Below, piece after piece: positions 1 to 7,891 of a stretch of DNA of 44,426 bases. Source of the stretch: Nitrososphaerota archaeon. GTDB lineage: Archaea > Thermoproteota > Nitrososphaeria > Nitrososphaerales > Nitrosopumilaceae. Location of the stretch: the NCBI GenBank assembly GCA_021323705.1, contig JAJPKL010000016.1, positions 1 through 44,426 of the forward strand. Reading direction: 5' to 3'. Made by a program: the position numbers and the translations under genes. Position 1 is the stretch's first letter. Every line of letters begins with the position of its first letter. Under the pieces are notes generated by a model. It ran no database searches and was not told the origin of the DNA. It was given only the letters and a program-made list of their open reading frames with translations.

Positions 1-45
1 GCTTACCAATACCTTTATTAGGTACTGGTACCGTACCCTACGGTA

Positions 46-1044
46 ATGGATGACTTAAGATTAGAAAGTCTCGAGGGCGTAGGCCCTGTAACTTCCAAGA
101 AGCTTAGTGATGCAGGAGTGCATAACATACTAGATCTTGTTATACGAGGTCCTGTAGATATCTCAGAAATTACTGGTATGGATGTTGATACTGCCATAAA
201 ACTAGTAAACAAGGCAAGACAGCAACTAGTTGAAAGCGGTCAGCTCCAAAAAGAATTTGTCAGTGCAACTGAGATCTATAAACGAAGACAGGATATAGGC
301 AAGATTACTACCGGAACAAACTCCCTTGATACTCTATTTGATGGAGGAATTGAGACCCAGGCAGTGACCGAAGTCTACGGTGAGTTTGGCTCTGGAAAGA
401 CACAGCTCTGTCATACATTATGTGTGACTGTCCAAAAACCAAAAGAAGAGGGCGGACTGGATGGAGGCGTCTTGTACATTGATACCGAAGGAACATTTAG
501 ACCGGAAAGAATTGTTTCTATTGCAAAAGCAAAGGGAATCGAGCCGGAAAAAGCACTTGACAGAATCATAGTGGCAAAAGCATACAACAGTTCTCACCAA
601 GAACTGATAATGCAAGAAGTCGGTCCTGTAATTGAAGAAAACAAGATAAAGTTGATTGTTGTAGACTCGGCAGTAGGATTGTTCCGATCTGAGTATCTCG
701 GAAGAGGAACCCTCTCTGTAAGACAGCAAAGGCTGAATAAATTCATGCACTTGCTTTCTAGAACTGCTGAAACATACAACATTGCAATAATTGCTACCAA
801 CCAAGTACAGGCATCTCCTGACACATTCTTTGGAGATCCGACAAGGCCTATTGGAGGAAACATTGTTGGCCATGCATCAACTTACCGCGTCTATCTCAAA
901 AAGTCAGGTAAGAAGAGAATTGCAAGAATGGTTGACAGCCCACACCACCCAGAGCAAGAAGTGCTCTTCACTGTAACAGAGGGAGGTGTAGCCGACCCAG
1001 AAGAAGAGACAAAAAAGAAAAAGAAAGAAGAACCTGAGGAATAG
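46..1044 (+). CDS. radA: DNA repair and recombination protein RadA
   Basis: Archaeal RecA/Rad51-family recombinase that forms ATP-dependent filaments on single-stranded DNA and catalyses strand exchange. The 332-residue protein has an N-terminal helix-hairpin-helix region (about 1-60, LEGVGPVTSKKL) and a RecA core with Walker A GEFGSGKT near residue 110 and a Walker B-like IIVVDSAVG region near 205. The usual archaeal length is about 320-330; the extra residues are a charged Glu/Lys tail at the C-terminus. A TATA-like TTTATTA about 29 nt before the ATG supports this start. It is a single-gene unit; T-rich DNA at 1088-1100 could end its transcript before the L21e operon. Identification is very secure. 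Confidence 0.97.
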   Translation: MDDLRLESLEGVGPVTSKKLSDAGVHNILDLVIRGPVDISEITGMDVDTAIKLVNKARQQLVESGQLQKEFVSATEIYKRRQDIGKITTGTNSLDTLFDGGIETQAVTEVYGEFGSGKTQLCHTLCVTVQKPKEEGGLDGGVLYIDTEGTFRPERIVSIAKAKGIEPEKALDRIIVAKAYNSSHQELIMQEVGPVIEENKIKLIVVDSAVGLFRSEYLGRGTLSVRQQRLNKFMHLLSRTAETYNIAIIATNQVQASPDTFFGDPTRPIGGNIVGHASTYRVYLKKSGKKRIARMVDSPHHPEQEVLFTVTEGGVADPEEETKKKKKEEPEE

Positions 1045-1144
1045 GTTCAAACCCTCATTTCCTTTATTTTCTGCAGCATCAAACCTCGTTTTCCTTTTTT
1101 CAGCCAGTAAGTGTTAAATTAGGTGCGTCGGAAGTCCTAGCGAT

Positions 1145-1444
1145 ATGACTACTAAGAAGCCGCGAGGTCGTTCCCACGGCTTTATGCACAAGGCACGATC
1201 TGTAATGACAAAGGACGCGGAGAGGGGAGTATCCTTTCTACTAAGAGAGTACAAGGTAGGGGACAAGGTTCTCGTAATCATAGACCCGTCACAACACAAA
1301 GGTTTGCCACATCGTAGGTACCACGGAAAGGTAGGTACTGTAAATGGGGTAGGAAGAAGGACCGTAAAATTAGCAGTCAATCTGGGTAAAAAGACAAAAA
1401 CCTTAATCACTAGGTTGGACCATATCAAACCGTTTGGTGTGTAA
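1145..1444 (+). CDS. rpl21e: 50S ribosomal protein L21e
   Basis: Protein of the large ribosomal subunit found in archaea and eukaryotes. The 99 residues are full length for the family, with the typical basic N-terminus (TTKKPRGRSHG) and the SH3-like core with HRRYHGKVGTV near residues 58-68. It starts an operon: rpoF begins three bases after its stop. A TATA-like GTTAAATTA lies about 28 nt before the ATG, so the message is probably leaderless. Confidence 0.97.
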   Translation: MTTKKPRGRSHGFMHKARSVMTKDAERGVSFLLREYKVGDKVLVIIDPSQHKGLPHRRYHGKVGTVNGVGRRTVKLAVNLGKKTKTLITRLDHIKPFGV

Positions 1445-1447
1445 ATA

Positions 1448-1774
1448 ATGGAAGAAGTCAAGAAGAAACAACCTATCTCTATTCCAGAAGTTAAGGAAAT
1501 TATGGAAAAGGTCGACCCCGAATCTATGGACCAAATTCAAAGGTGGACATACGATTATGTTACCAAATTTGCAAGTATTGATTCAAAGGCTGCAAAGAAA
1601 CTCAAACAACAACTCGTCAAAGAATGCAACATAACTGATGAAGAGGCGGTTGAAATTGTTAACAATCTGCCGACCACAGAGGCAGAGTTACGAGCGTTTA
1701 CTTTTGGCTGGAAGAAATTGATTCTGGCAGAGACGCTTGAAAAGATGCTAAAGATTATCAAGGAGAACGCCTGA
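1448..1774 (+). CDS. rpoF: DNA-directed RNA polymerase subunit F (Rpb4-like)
   Basis: Subunit F of archaeal RNA polymerase, the Rpb4 homologue, which pairs with subunit E (Rpb7) to form the stalk that helps open-complex formation and binds nascent RNA. The 108-residue protein is mostly helical with an HRDC-like C-terminal half (DEEAVEIVNNLPTTEAELRAF), the normal size for the family. It is the second gene of the L21e-rpoF-DUF655-ksgA cluster, an order conserved in many archaea, which strongly supports the call. Confidence 0.95.
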   Translation: MEEVKKKQPISIPEVKEIMEKVDPESMDQIQRWTYDYVTKFASIDSKAAKKLKQQLVKECNITDEEAVEIVNNLPTTEAELRAFTFGWKKLILAETLEKMLKIIKENA

Positions 1775-1793
1775 TCTTAGGAGCAGAGTTTTC

Positions 1794-2354
1794 TTGGAGA
1801 GAGCTCAAACTAGAAAGTATGAAGAGTACGCATACGTGTTAGATTTTGTAGTTAGAGGCAAGTCAACAACAGTGCGGGGAAGAGATGGAATTATCGTAAC
1901 GGCGTTAGGAGAAGAAAGACTAACGATACTTGAACTTCTTGCAATGCCAAATTCTACTTTTGAGATAGGTGAGCGTGTATACATTGGAAAGGAAGGCAGG
2001 ACAAAAATACTTTCAGTACTTGGAAGATTGGAATTCAATCATATATCATCTTCTGCTCAAAGCGAATTGGCATCTGTGGTTGAAAAAATAGTTACGCACA
2101 ACGAACAAAGGTTTGTAGATTACCTAAACAATGCACAACCACTGACTCCAAGAATACACGCACTCGAACTTATTCCAGGCATTGGAAAAACCTACATGAA
2201 GACCATGCTTGAAGAAAGAGAAAAGAGAAAGTTCACTGATTTCAAAGACTTGCAAGAAAGGGTAGGACTCAAAGAGCCTGCAAAACAAATAGCAAAAAGA
2301 ATAATCGAAGAGATCACTGGTGAGACCAGAATGAATCTCTTTGTCAGAAAATGA
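1794..2354 (+). CDS. DUF655 family protein, probable nucleic-acid binding
   Basis: Conserved archaeal DUF655 protein of 186 residues. The N-terminal half resembles an S1/OB-like beta domain (YAYVLDFVVRGKS..., ERVYIGKEGR), and the C-terminal half carries a helix-hairpin-helix-like LELIPGIGKTYMK near residues 122-134. Its biochemical function is unknown; constant linkage to rpoF and ksgA suggests a role in RNA metabolism or ribosome maturation (inference). The start is a TTG at 1794 with AGGAG ten bases upstream, a rare clear Shine-Dalgarno in this window, as expected for an internal operon gene. Its stop overlaps the ksgA ATG by four bases, so translation is probably coupled. Confidence 0.9.
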   Translation: MERAQTRKYEEYAYVLDFVVRGKSTTVRGRDGIIVTALGEERLTILELLAMPNSTFEIGERVYIGKEGRTKILSVLGRLEFNHISSSAQSELASVVEKIVTHNEQRFVDYLNNAQPLTPRIHALELIPGIGKTYMKTMLEEREKRKFTDFKDLQERVGLKEPAKQIAKRIIEEITGETRMNLFVRK

Positions 2355-3052
2355 GCAAGCGTCACGCATTAGGGCAACACTTTCTAACATCAAATCTAGT
2401 GGCAGAATCAATAGTTGCTTATGCCAACATCAAAAGAAATGATGTTGTCCTTGAGATGGGCACAGGCAAAGGAATACTGACTCCGTATCTGTGTAGCAGG
2501 GCAAAAAAGGTAATCTCTATCGAAAAAGACCATGAACTCTATGACAAAGCAAAGACCAAGTTTTCTGGCATCAAAAACCTCGTTCTGGAACAAGGGGACG
2601 CCTTTGAGATGGATGTTGACTTTACAGTGTTTGTGTCAAATTTGCCCTATTCAGAGAGCCGCAATGCCGTAGAATGGCTAGTACAAAGGGAGTTCTCTCA
2701 TGGGGTAGTAATGGTTCAAAAGGAATTTGCCCAAAAACTACTATCAAAAGAAGGAAAAGGCAGAAGGGCAGTCTCTGTGCTTGCAAGTTATTGTCTTGAG
2801 ATGGAAAAACTCATGGATGTGAAAAAAACCAATTTTCAACCAATGCCAAAGGTAGACTCTGTAGTGATATACCTAAAACAAAAGCGTAAAGTGTCAAAAG
2901 ACCTCCTTAGTGCAGTCAACAAACTGTTTTCCTATAAGAGAAAGACCATACGAAACATTGCAAGGCAGTTTGGGCTTGATGTAGATTCAGATAAAAGGCT
3001 TGAAGACATATCTGATGGAGAGATAATTGATATTGCAAAAAAGATCATTTGA
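2351..3052 (+). CDS. ksgA: 16S rRNA dimethyladenosine transferase KsgA/Dim1
   Basis: SAM-dependent enzyme that dimethylates two adjacent adenines in the 3' terminal helix of 16S rRNA, a late step and checkpoint in small-subunit assembly. The 233-residue protein has the N-terminal GQHFLTS, SAM motif I VLEMGTGKGILT (about residues 33-44) and the catalytic motif SNLPYSES (about 96-103). It is slightly shorter than bacterial KsgA (about 270), with a compact C-terminal domain. The ATG overlaps the DUF655 stop (ATGA), and the following methylase overlaps its 3' end by about 26 bases. Confidence 0.95.
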   Translation: MSKRHALGQHFLTSNLVAESIVAYANIKRNDVVLEMGTGKGILTPYLCSRAKKVISIEKDHELYDKAKTKFSGIKNLVLEQGDAFEMDVDFTVFVSNLPYSESRNAVEWLVQREFSHGVVMVQKEFAQKLLSKEGKGRRAVSVLASYCLEMEKLMDVKKTNFQPMPKVDSVVIYLKQKRKVSKDLLSAVNKLFSYKRKTIRNIARQFGLDVDSDKRLEDISDGEIIDIAKKII

Positions 3053-3566
3053 TGATTACTATAAACCGGCAGAAGATACGTTCTTTTTAGCTGATCATAT
3101 CCAAAAAGAAAAAGGACATGCGGCGCTTGATATTGGAACCGGTTCTGGCTTTCTTGCAAACATTTTATCCGACAACTTTGAGTTTGTAGTGGCAACTGAC
3201 ATCAACTTTGAAGCGTTGAAAAAAGCACACCGGGTTACAAAAAATTGTGTCTGCTGCAGCTCAGCAGACGCTTTGCGCTATGGTTTTGATCTGGTGGTAT
3301 GTAACTTGCCGTACTTGCCGTCAGAAAAAGTTGTAGACACTGCGGTAGACGGCCTTGAGGAGGGACTTGGGATTCCAACTAATATCATAAAATCTGCAAG
3401 TAGTATGGTCAGAAAAAATGGCAAGTTGGTGTACCTTACATCATCGCTTGCAAACTATCTGGAATTGATAAGGCGAACTGAGCTTCTTGGCTTTTCTGCA
3501 AAAATAACTGCAAAAAAGAAACTGTTCTTTGAAGAGCTAGTAATTGTAGAATGTGTAAAACTCTAA
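3027..3566 (+). CDS. HemK/Mtq2-type class I methyltransferase
   Basis: Probable SAM-dependent N5-glutamine methyltransferase of the HemK/PrmC/Mtq2 group, which in archaea modifies the GGQ glutamine of release factor aRF1. Visible motifs are YKPAEDTFFLAD at the N-terminus, SAM motif LDIGTGSGFLA (about residues 35-45) and the catalytic NLPYLPS (about 91-97), a variant of NPPY. Length of 179 is normal for the short archaeal form. The start is uncertain: TTG at 3027 or TTG at 3033, both inside ksgA; no in-frame ATG exists near the 5' end. Overlap with ksgA suggests co-translation in the same operon. Confidence 0.85.
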   Translation: MILQKRSFDDYYKPAEDTFFLADHIQKEKGHAALDIGTGSGFLANILSDNFEFVVATDINFEALKKAHRVTKNCVCCSSADALRYGFDLVVCNLPYLPSEKVVDTAVDGLEEGLGIPTNIIKSASSMVRKNGKLVYLTSSLANYLELIRRTELLGFSAKITAKKKLFFEELVIVECVKL

Positions 3567-3615
3567 ATCCCTTTAGACCAGAATAAAGATTACGCATAAG
3601 ATATGAGTGTGGTTT

Positions 3616-4536
3616 ATGTCTAAAATGAAAAACTTTCTCTTGTTGAAGCCAGAATGTTTTGCATATGGTATATGCATTGTCATCTTTCTTGGTATATCTA
3701 GCGGCACCGCCTATGCCTCGGATTCTCAAGTAGTAATTGTAAACGGCACCACAAACCACTGCCTGCCCTATCTCTCATGTTACAAGCCATATGAGATCGA
3801 CGTAAAGCCAGGAGATACTGTGACATGGGTAAATGGAGATAACAGAACTCATACTGCAACTGCAGGAACTCCAAACCATGGACCTGTTGGGCTGTTTGAC
3901 AGCGGACCCATACTGCCAGGGGACTCGTACAAACAGTTCTTTGGAACCGTAGGAAAGTATCCTTACTATGACCAAACAGACATGTGGCCGTCTGGAATAG
4001 TTGTTGTAAGCAATCAAGGTCCCACACGAGCAGAGATTGGATGGGTTAACGGCTCACTTTCACTGGCAGCTCAGGGAAGTAACGAGAGCCAAAAACTGGT
4101 GATGACAAAACAGATTCAAAATGTGGGAGGCACCGATGCTGACTCGGTAATCTTTAGGCTTAGGATAATAAATGATACCGGCTTTCTCTTTTATGACAGG
4201 ATATTTAACGGCAGCGTGCCTGCAAAACAAAATGCCACTGTAAGTTTTACTTGGGATACACCAGCACCAGGCAAGTATCGGCTAAATTTTGATGCAGTAA
4301 ATCTAGCAAAACAAACCAATGAAAATAATGAAGTTTCATCAGATCTCATATCCGTATCAAAATCTAACACAAACCAACTGCGACCAATCATAACAAGCAA
4401 CTTTACAGTAAACAGTGGAAATGTAGGAAATGCAGCAGTCCCTGAATTTAGCCAACTGTCTTTTGCTGTTCTTTTAATTTCACTTGTTCCAGTTATTGCA
4501 GTGACTGCTCGCTCTCGTCTTATGTCTAAAATTTAG
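3616..4536 (+). CDS. Secreted cupredoxin-like surface protein with CARDB-like domain and PEF C-terminal tail
   Basis: Exported surface protein of about 306 residues. Order: signal peptide ending near SSGTAYAS; cupredoxin-like domain (about residues 35-130) with VKPGDTVTW and the His of NRTHTATAG; a CARDB-like beta domain (about 135-245); and a C-terminal tail VPEFSQ plus hydrophobic stretch plus basic end, resembling the PEFG-CTERM archaeosortase signal. In the loop where blue-copper proteins have Cys, His and Met ligands, this protein reads YPYYDQTDMWPSG, so Cys and the second His are absent and copper binding is doubtful. Start chosen at ATG 3616; GTG 3607 and ATG 3625 are alternatives. Confidence 0.8.
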   Translation: MSKMKNFLLLKPECFAYGICIVIFLGISSGTAYASDSQVVIVNGTTNHCLPYLSCYKPYEIDVKPGDTVTWVNGDNRTHTATAGTPNHGPVGLFDSGPILPGDSYKQFFGTVGKYPYYDQTDMWPSGIVVVSNQGPTRAEIGWVNGSLSLAAQGSNESQKLVMTKQIQNVGGTDADSVIFRLRIINDTGFLFYDRIFNGSVPAKQNATVSFTWDTPAPGKYRLNFDAVNLAKQTNENNEVSSDLISVSKSNTNQLRPIITSNFTVNSGNVGNAAVPEFSQLSFAVLLISLVPVIAVTARSRLMSKI

Positions 4537-5565
4537 TTATTTTCTCAACTTTTGCTTTGCAATCTCTGCAATTGTCTCTGCCATTTTTGTAGTGGTAGCA
4601 TCTCCACCAATGTCAAATGTAACGTATTTTCCTTCATTGATGACCTGTTCTGCGGCAGAAAAGATTGCGTCCTTTATGTGGGATTCGCCGAGATATTCTG
4701 CCATCCAAGCGCCAGACAAAATTGCAGCAGTGGGGTTTACCTTGTTCTGGCCTTTGAAGGAAGGAGCACTTCCATGAGCTGCCTCAAACATTGCAAACGA
4801 GTCTCCCATGTTTGCCGAATACACCAGTCCTATGGACCCGATGATGCCTGAGGCCAGCTCTGATATTATATCCATAAACAGGTTAGTGCTTACAAGAACT
4901 GAGCCGTTGAACTGCTCAGGTCTTATGACAAGCTGTTGGGTCATGTTATCTATGTACAATTCTTCTATTGCTATGCCGGGGTTTGCCTTGGCTGTCTTTT
5001 CTACCTCCTCCCAAAAAATCCCATCTGTTACTCTGAGGATGTTTCTCTTTGTTATTGCTACAACTTTGTTCATCTTGTATTTTTTTGCCCATGAAAAAGC
5101 CGAGTTGATAAACCTGCTTGACCCTTCACGTGTAATTTTTCGTATTGCTATTGCAGCATCATTTGATATCTTAAACTCAATTCCAGTGTAAAGGCCTTCG
5201 GTGGCTTCTCTAAAACACACAAAGTCAAGATCCCTCTGTGGTGTTATCCTCTTGTATGTCTTGATAGGTCTGATGTTAGAATAAAGTTCAAATTTTTGAC
5301 GAAGTGTCACTGCAACACTGCGAGGGGCATTTGGTTTTGGAATTGTAGTTGTAGGTCCCTTGAAACATGCATTTGAGCTCTCAAGTATCTTCATTGTAGA
5401 GTCTGGAATGTATGTCTCTCCACCGTGCTTTTCCCACTGCTCTGAGCCTGCATCACATAAAATTAATTCAGTCTGGGTATTGCACGATCGTAAGACATGT
5501 AGCATCGCATCAACAATTTCAGGTCCTATGCCGTCTCCTCTTATTATAGCAGCCTTTTTTCCCAA
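4537..5565 (-). CDS. icd: Isocitrate dehydrogenase (isocitrate/isopropylmalate dehydrogenase family)
   Basis: Metal-dependent beta-decarboxylating dehydrogenase of 342 residues, probably converting isocitrate to 2-oxoglutarate. Typical features are the N-terminal GDGIGPEIV, the substrate loop RQKFELYSNIRPIKT with conserved arginines, the DLDFVCFREATEGLYTGIE segment, and the C-terminal MFEAAHGSAP and NPTAAILSGA nucleotide-binding region. Isopropylmalate and homoisocitrate dehydrogenases share this fold; the thaumarchaeal setting favours ICD, but specificity is not proven from sequence. It is transcribed divergently from the phosphoesterase; its 3' end abuts the cupredoxin gene tail to tail. 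Confidence 0.88.
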   Translation of the reverse strand: MGKKAAIIRGDGIGPEIVDAMLHVLRSCNTQTELILCDAGSEQWEKHGGETYIPDSTMKILESSNACFKGPTTTIPKPNAPRSVAVTLRQKFELYSNIRPIKTYKRITPQRDLDFVCFREATEGLYTGIEFKISNDAAIAIRKITREGSSRFINSAFSWAKKYKMNKVVAITKRNILRVTDGIFWEEVEKTAKANPGIAIEELYIDNMTQQLVIRPEQFNGSVLVSTNLFMDIISELASGIIGSIGLVYSANMGDSFAMFEAAHGSAPSFKGQNKVNPTAAILSGAWMAEYLGESHIKDAIFSAAEQVINEGKYVTFDIGGDATTTKMAETIAEIAKQKLRK

Positions 5566-5669
5566 AACAGGCGAGCTTTCAGATCTAGTATATTTAACTC
5601 TATAGGATTTTTTGTAAAAATCTCTGGAAAATCCTAACCCTTAAACAAATCAGTGCAAAAGATTCCTGT

Positions 5670-6416
5670 ATGAGAATAGTGCAGATTTCTGACATTCATG
5701 TTGGTGCACAATTTAGGGAAGAAGTCTTCGATCAAGTAATATCTGAGGTCAATGAACTTAGGCCCTCTGCCATTGTAGTCACAGGTGATCTTACCAACGA
5801 AGGGCTACTCAAGGAATACGAAAAATGCAAGAAAAAATTTGCAGAATTTGAAACAGAGAAAATAATCACAATAAGCGGCAATCACGATTACAGAAACACT
5901 GGATACCTATTATTCAAAAAATTCTTTCCTGTAGATTCTGTGCATGAACTTGATGAAAACACAGTACTTGTAACCATAGGTACTGCAAGGCCTGACAGGG
6001 ATGAGGGAGAGGTTGGATACAGGCAAAACCTATGGCTTGAGCGCACCATGAAAAAATATGAAGGCAAGACAAAGATACTTGCCATGCATCACCACCTAAT
6101 TGGAGTGCCAGATACTGGGACTGACAGGGTCACAGTAATTGACTCAGGCGATGTCTTGCGCACCGCGCTTGCAAGCAAGATAGACTTGGTAATCTGCGGC
6201 CACAAGCACAGGCCGTGGTTTTGGCATTTTGGGCATCTGACAATTGCTAATGCCGGAACTGCATCCTCAGAGAGAGTGCGAGGTCTTTTTGAAAACACAT
6301 ACAACATAATCAATATTGAAAAAGGCAAGATAAGGGTGGACCTGAAAATAGTTGGAGGCAAAAGAATGCCTTTAAAGGATCTTGTTGAAAACTACAAGCG
6401 TTTTGATGAAGAGTAG
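5670..6416 (+). CDS. Calcineurin-like metallophosphoesterase
   Basis: Cytoplasmic metallophosphoesterase of 248 residues with the full set of metal-binding motifs: SDIHVG (residues 7-12), GDLTNE (about 39-44), GNHDYR (about 69-74), MHHH (about 140) and GHKHRPW (about 176-182). The layout is close to cAMP phosphodiesterase/Icc-like and nucleotide hydrolases, but the substrate cannot be told. TATA-like CCTTAAACA about 27 nt before the ATG indicates a leaderless message. Monocistronic, followed by tRNA-Ser. Confidence 0.9.
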   Translation: MRIVQISDIHVGAQFREEVFDQVISEVNELRPSAIVVTGDLTNEGLLKEYEKCKKKFAEFETEKIITISGNHDYRNTGYLLFKKFFPVDSVHELDENTVLVTIGTARPDRDEGEVGYRQNLWLERTMKKYEGKTKILAMHHHLIGVPDTGTDRVTVIDSGDVLRTALASKIDLVICGHKHRPWFWHFGHLTIANAGTASSERVRGLFENTYNIINIEKGKIRVDLKIVGGKRMPLKDLVENYKRFDEE

Positions 6417-6467
6417 GCAAACTACCTAGCAAAAATCTATTAACAGTGCAAATTTCAGCAAATCTGT

Positions 6468-6551
6468 GCGGGGGTCGCCTAGCCTGGTAGGGCGTGGGAT
6501 TGCTAATCCCATGTCCGTAAGGACCCGTGGGTTCAAATCCCACTCCCCGCG
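6468..6551 (+). tRNA. tRNA-Ser (anticodon GCU)
   Basis: Cloverleaf with a 7-bp acceptor stem (GCGGGGG with TCCCCGC, last pair G-U), anticodon stem TGGGA/TCCCA around loop TTGCTAA, so the anticodon is GCT at 6502-6504. A long class II variable arm (TGTCCGTAAGGAC region) is typical of serine tRNA, and the T arm is GTGGG TTCAAAT CCCAC. The discriminator is G, as for serine. No intron is visible and CCA is not encoded. Confidence 0.96.
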
Positions 6552-6673
6552 CTTTTACCTCTTATGACGATCCTCTATGAACAAATTTTATATTTCCAAT
6601 TGGCCGGCTTTGCAAATTGTAAAATTGGATCTCCCTTAGACTTAATAAACGGAATTTGAGATTCACATCAATA

Positions 6674-6835
6674 ATGGTAAGGAGAAAAACAGTAAAACCA
6701 AGAGCAAGCGGACCAAAAAACATTACAACTGGCTTGTGCCCTAAATGTGGCACAATAGGAAAGATTCTGATTATAGGCGTCATCGGCAGCGAGAAGGGCA
6801 AGTGCCAAGCATGCAATGGCGAGTTTGACCTGTAG
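6674..6835 (+). CDS. Small zinc-ribbon protein, 53 residues
   Basis: Very small basic protein with CPKCG (about residues 22-26) and CQAC (about 45-48), forming a likely four-cysteine zinc ribbon. The N-terminus VRRKTVKPRASGPK is strongly basic, which suggests RNA or ribosome contact (inference). A TATA-like CTTAATAAA centred about 28 nt before the ATG supports the start. No specific function is recognised. Confidence 0.75.
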   Translation: MVRRKTVKPRASGPKNITTGLCPKCGTIGKILIIGVIGSEKGKCQACNGEFDL

Positions 6836-6906
6836 TAAAATCTGACAAAACCCTCAATAAAATAAACCATAAATTTTTAAGATCAGATCTAGCGCAGATT
6901 GGGTAT

Positions 6907-7080
6907 ATGGCAGAGGGTGCAGAAGAGTCCATCTATGAAAGAGTAGCTCGACTTGAAGATGAAGTTGCTATGTTACGACATGAGGTGGATATAATGAAAG
7001 GTACTATGAGAAACAAGATAGTAAGATACGAACACAAACTCATCAAGAAAGGAACTGACGTTAAATCAATTATCGACTAG
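6907..7080 (+). CDS. Small predicted coiled-coil protein, 57 residues
   Basis: Short acidic/basic protein with a heptad-like helix over most of its length (YERVARLEDEVAMLRHEVDI), then a basic tail. TTTTTAAGA about 28 nt before the ATG is a good TATA box, so this is probably a real leaderless gene. Its last 11 bases overlap the 3' end of the convergent SirB1-like gene on the other strand. No known family is recognised. Confidence 0.7.
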   Translation: MAEGAEESIYERVARLEDEVAMLRHEVDIMKGTMRNKIVRYEHKLIKKGTDVKSIID

Positions 7081-7891
7081 ACTTTTCCTTGATATTTCTT
7101 ATCAATTCCAACACATAGTCTACATCATCTGCTTCTGGCGCAAGTTCTAGATATCGTTCAAGTGAGCGCAACGCAAGATCATTTTGAAGCAGTCTTGACT
7201 GTACGATTCCTCTATCCCTTATCTCCTCTGGTTCATCAGCTGTTAGCCCAAGAACCATGTTTATGCAGTGCATGGCAGATTTATAATTAAACGACTGCAT
7301 GTAGGAGTTTTTCAAATTTCGTGCAATGCGAATCAGGATCTTCTCATCCTCTATCTCGTTTAGGTACTCTGGATTGAATTGAACCCCGTCTCCATAGATG
7401 TTGCCAAGTATTGCCTCCAGATCCTCAATATCTAGCAATGCGCCCCTGTTGAAGGGATCAAGTATCATCTCTTCTGAATATTTTACCAAGAAGTGACCCG
7501 GAAAGCCGACAGGTCGGAGGTCTAACCCAATGTATCTTCCAAGGTATATGTAAATTATTGATAAAGTAATTGGAATTCCTTTCTTTGTGTCAATTACAGT
7601 ATTCAAAAAATTATTTCTTGGATTATAGTAATCGTCACTATTGCCTTCAAAACCTAGAGTTTCAAACATGTACTCATTTAACATGGAAACCAAATAGGTT
7701 GGATTTTTCACATCAGAGATGGAAGCTTGGAGGCCTTTTCCCATGGAATCTAACTTTTGAATATACTCAGTCAATACAAGGCTGGGAAATTCTAGAGTCT
7801 GGGCAAGCTTTAGGCATTTTTCCACAAGTGAATACCTAGGATTTTTTGCATATGCAATCCATTCTTCTATGAACGGATCAAAATTGTTCAT
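7070..7891 (-). CDS. SirB1/transglutaminase-like protein with TPR tail
   Basis: Protein of 273 residues with a Transglut_core2/SirB1-type domain (about residues 30-185: NNFLNTVIDTKKGIPITLSIIYIYLGRYIGL, then VGFPGHFLVKY and LDPFNRG) followed by a TPR-like C-terminus (NYKSAMHCINMVLGL..., LALRSLERYLELAP). The family is widespread in bacteria but lacks a settled function; the classical catalytic Cys is not obvious here, so enzymatic activity is doubtful. Its ATG overlaps the stop of the upstream 404-residue gene by four bases, so the two are co-translated. Confidence 0.8.
   Translation of the reverse strand: MNNFDPFIEEWIAYAKNPRYSLVEKCLKLAQTLEFPSLVLTEYIQKLDSMGKGLQASISDVKNPTYLVSMLNEYMFETLGFEGNSDDYYNPRNNFLNTVIDTKKGIPITLSIIYIYLGRYIGLDLRPVGFPGHFLVKYSEEMILDPFNRGALLDIEDLEAILGNIYGDGVQFNPEYLNEIEDEKILIRIARNLKNSYMQSFNYKSAMHCINMVLGLTADEPEEIRDRGIVQSRLLQNDLALRSLERYLELAPEADDVDYVLELIRNIKEKSSR

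Noticed and set aside
418-873. Long minus-strand frame inside radA
   Set aside because: Shadow of radA; low-complexity unnatural composition and no promoter.
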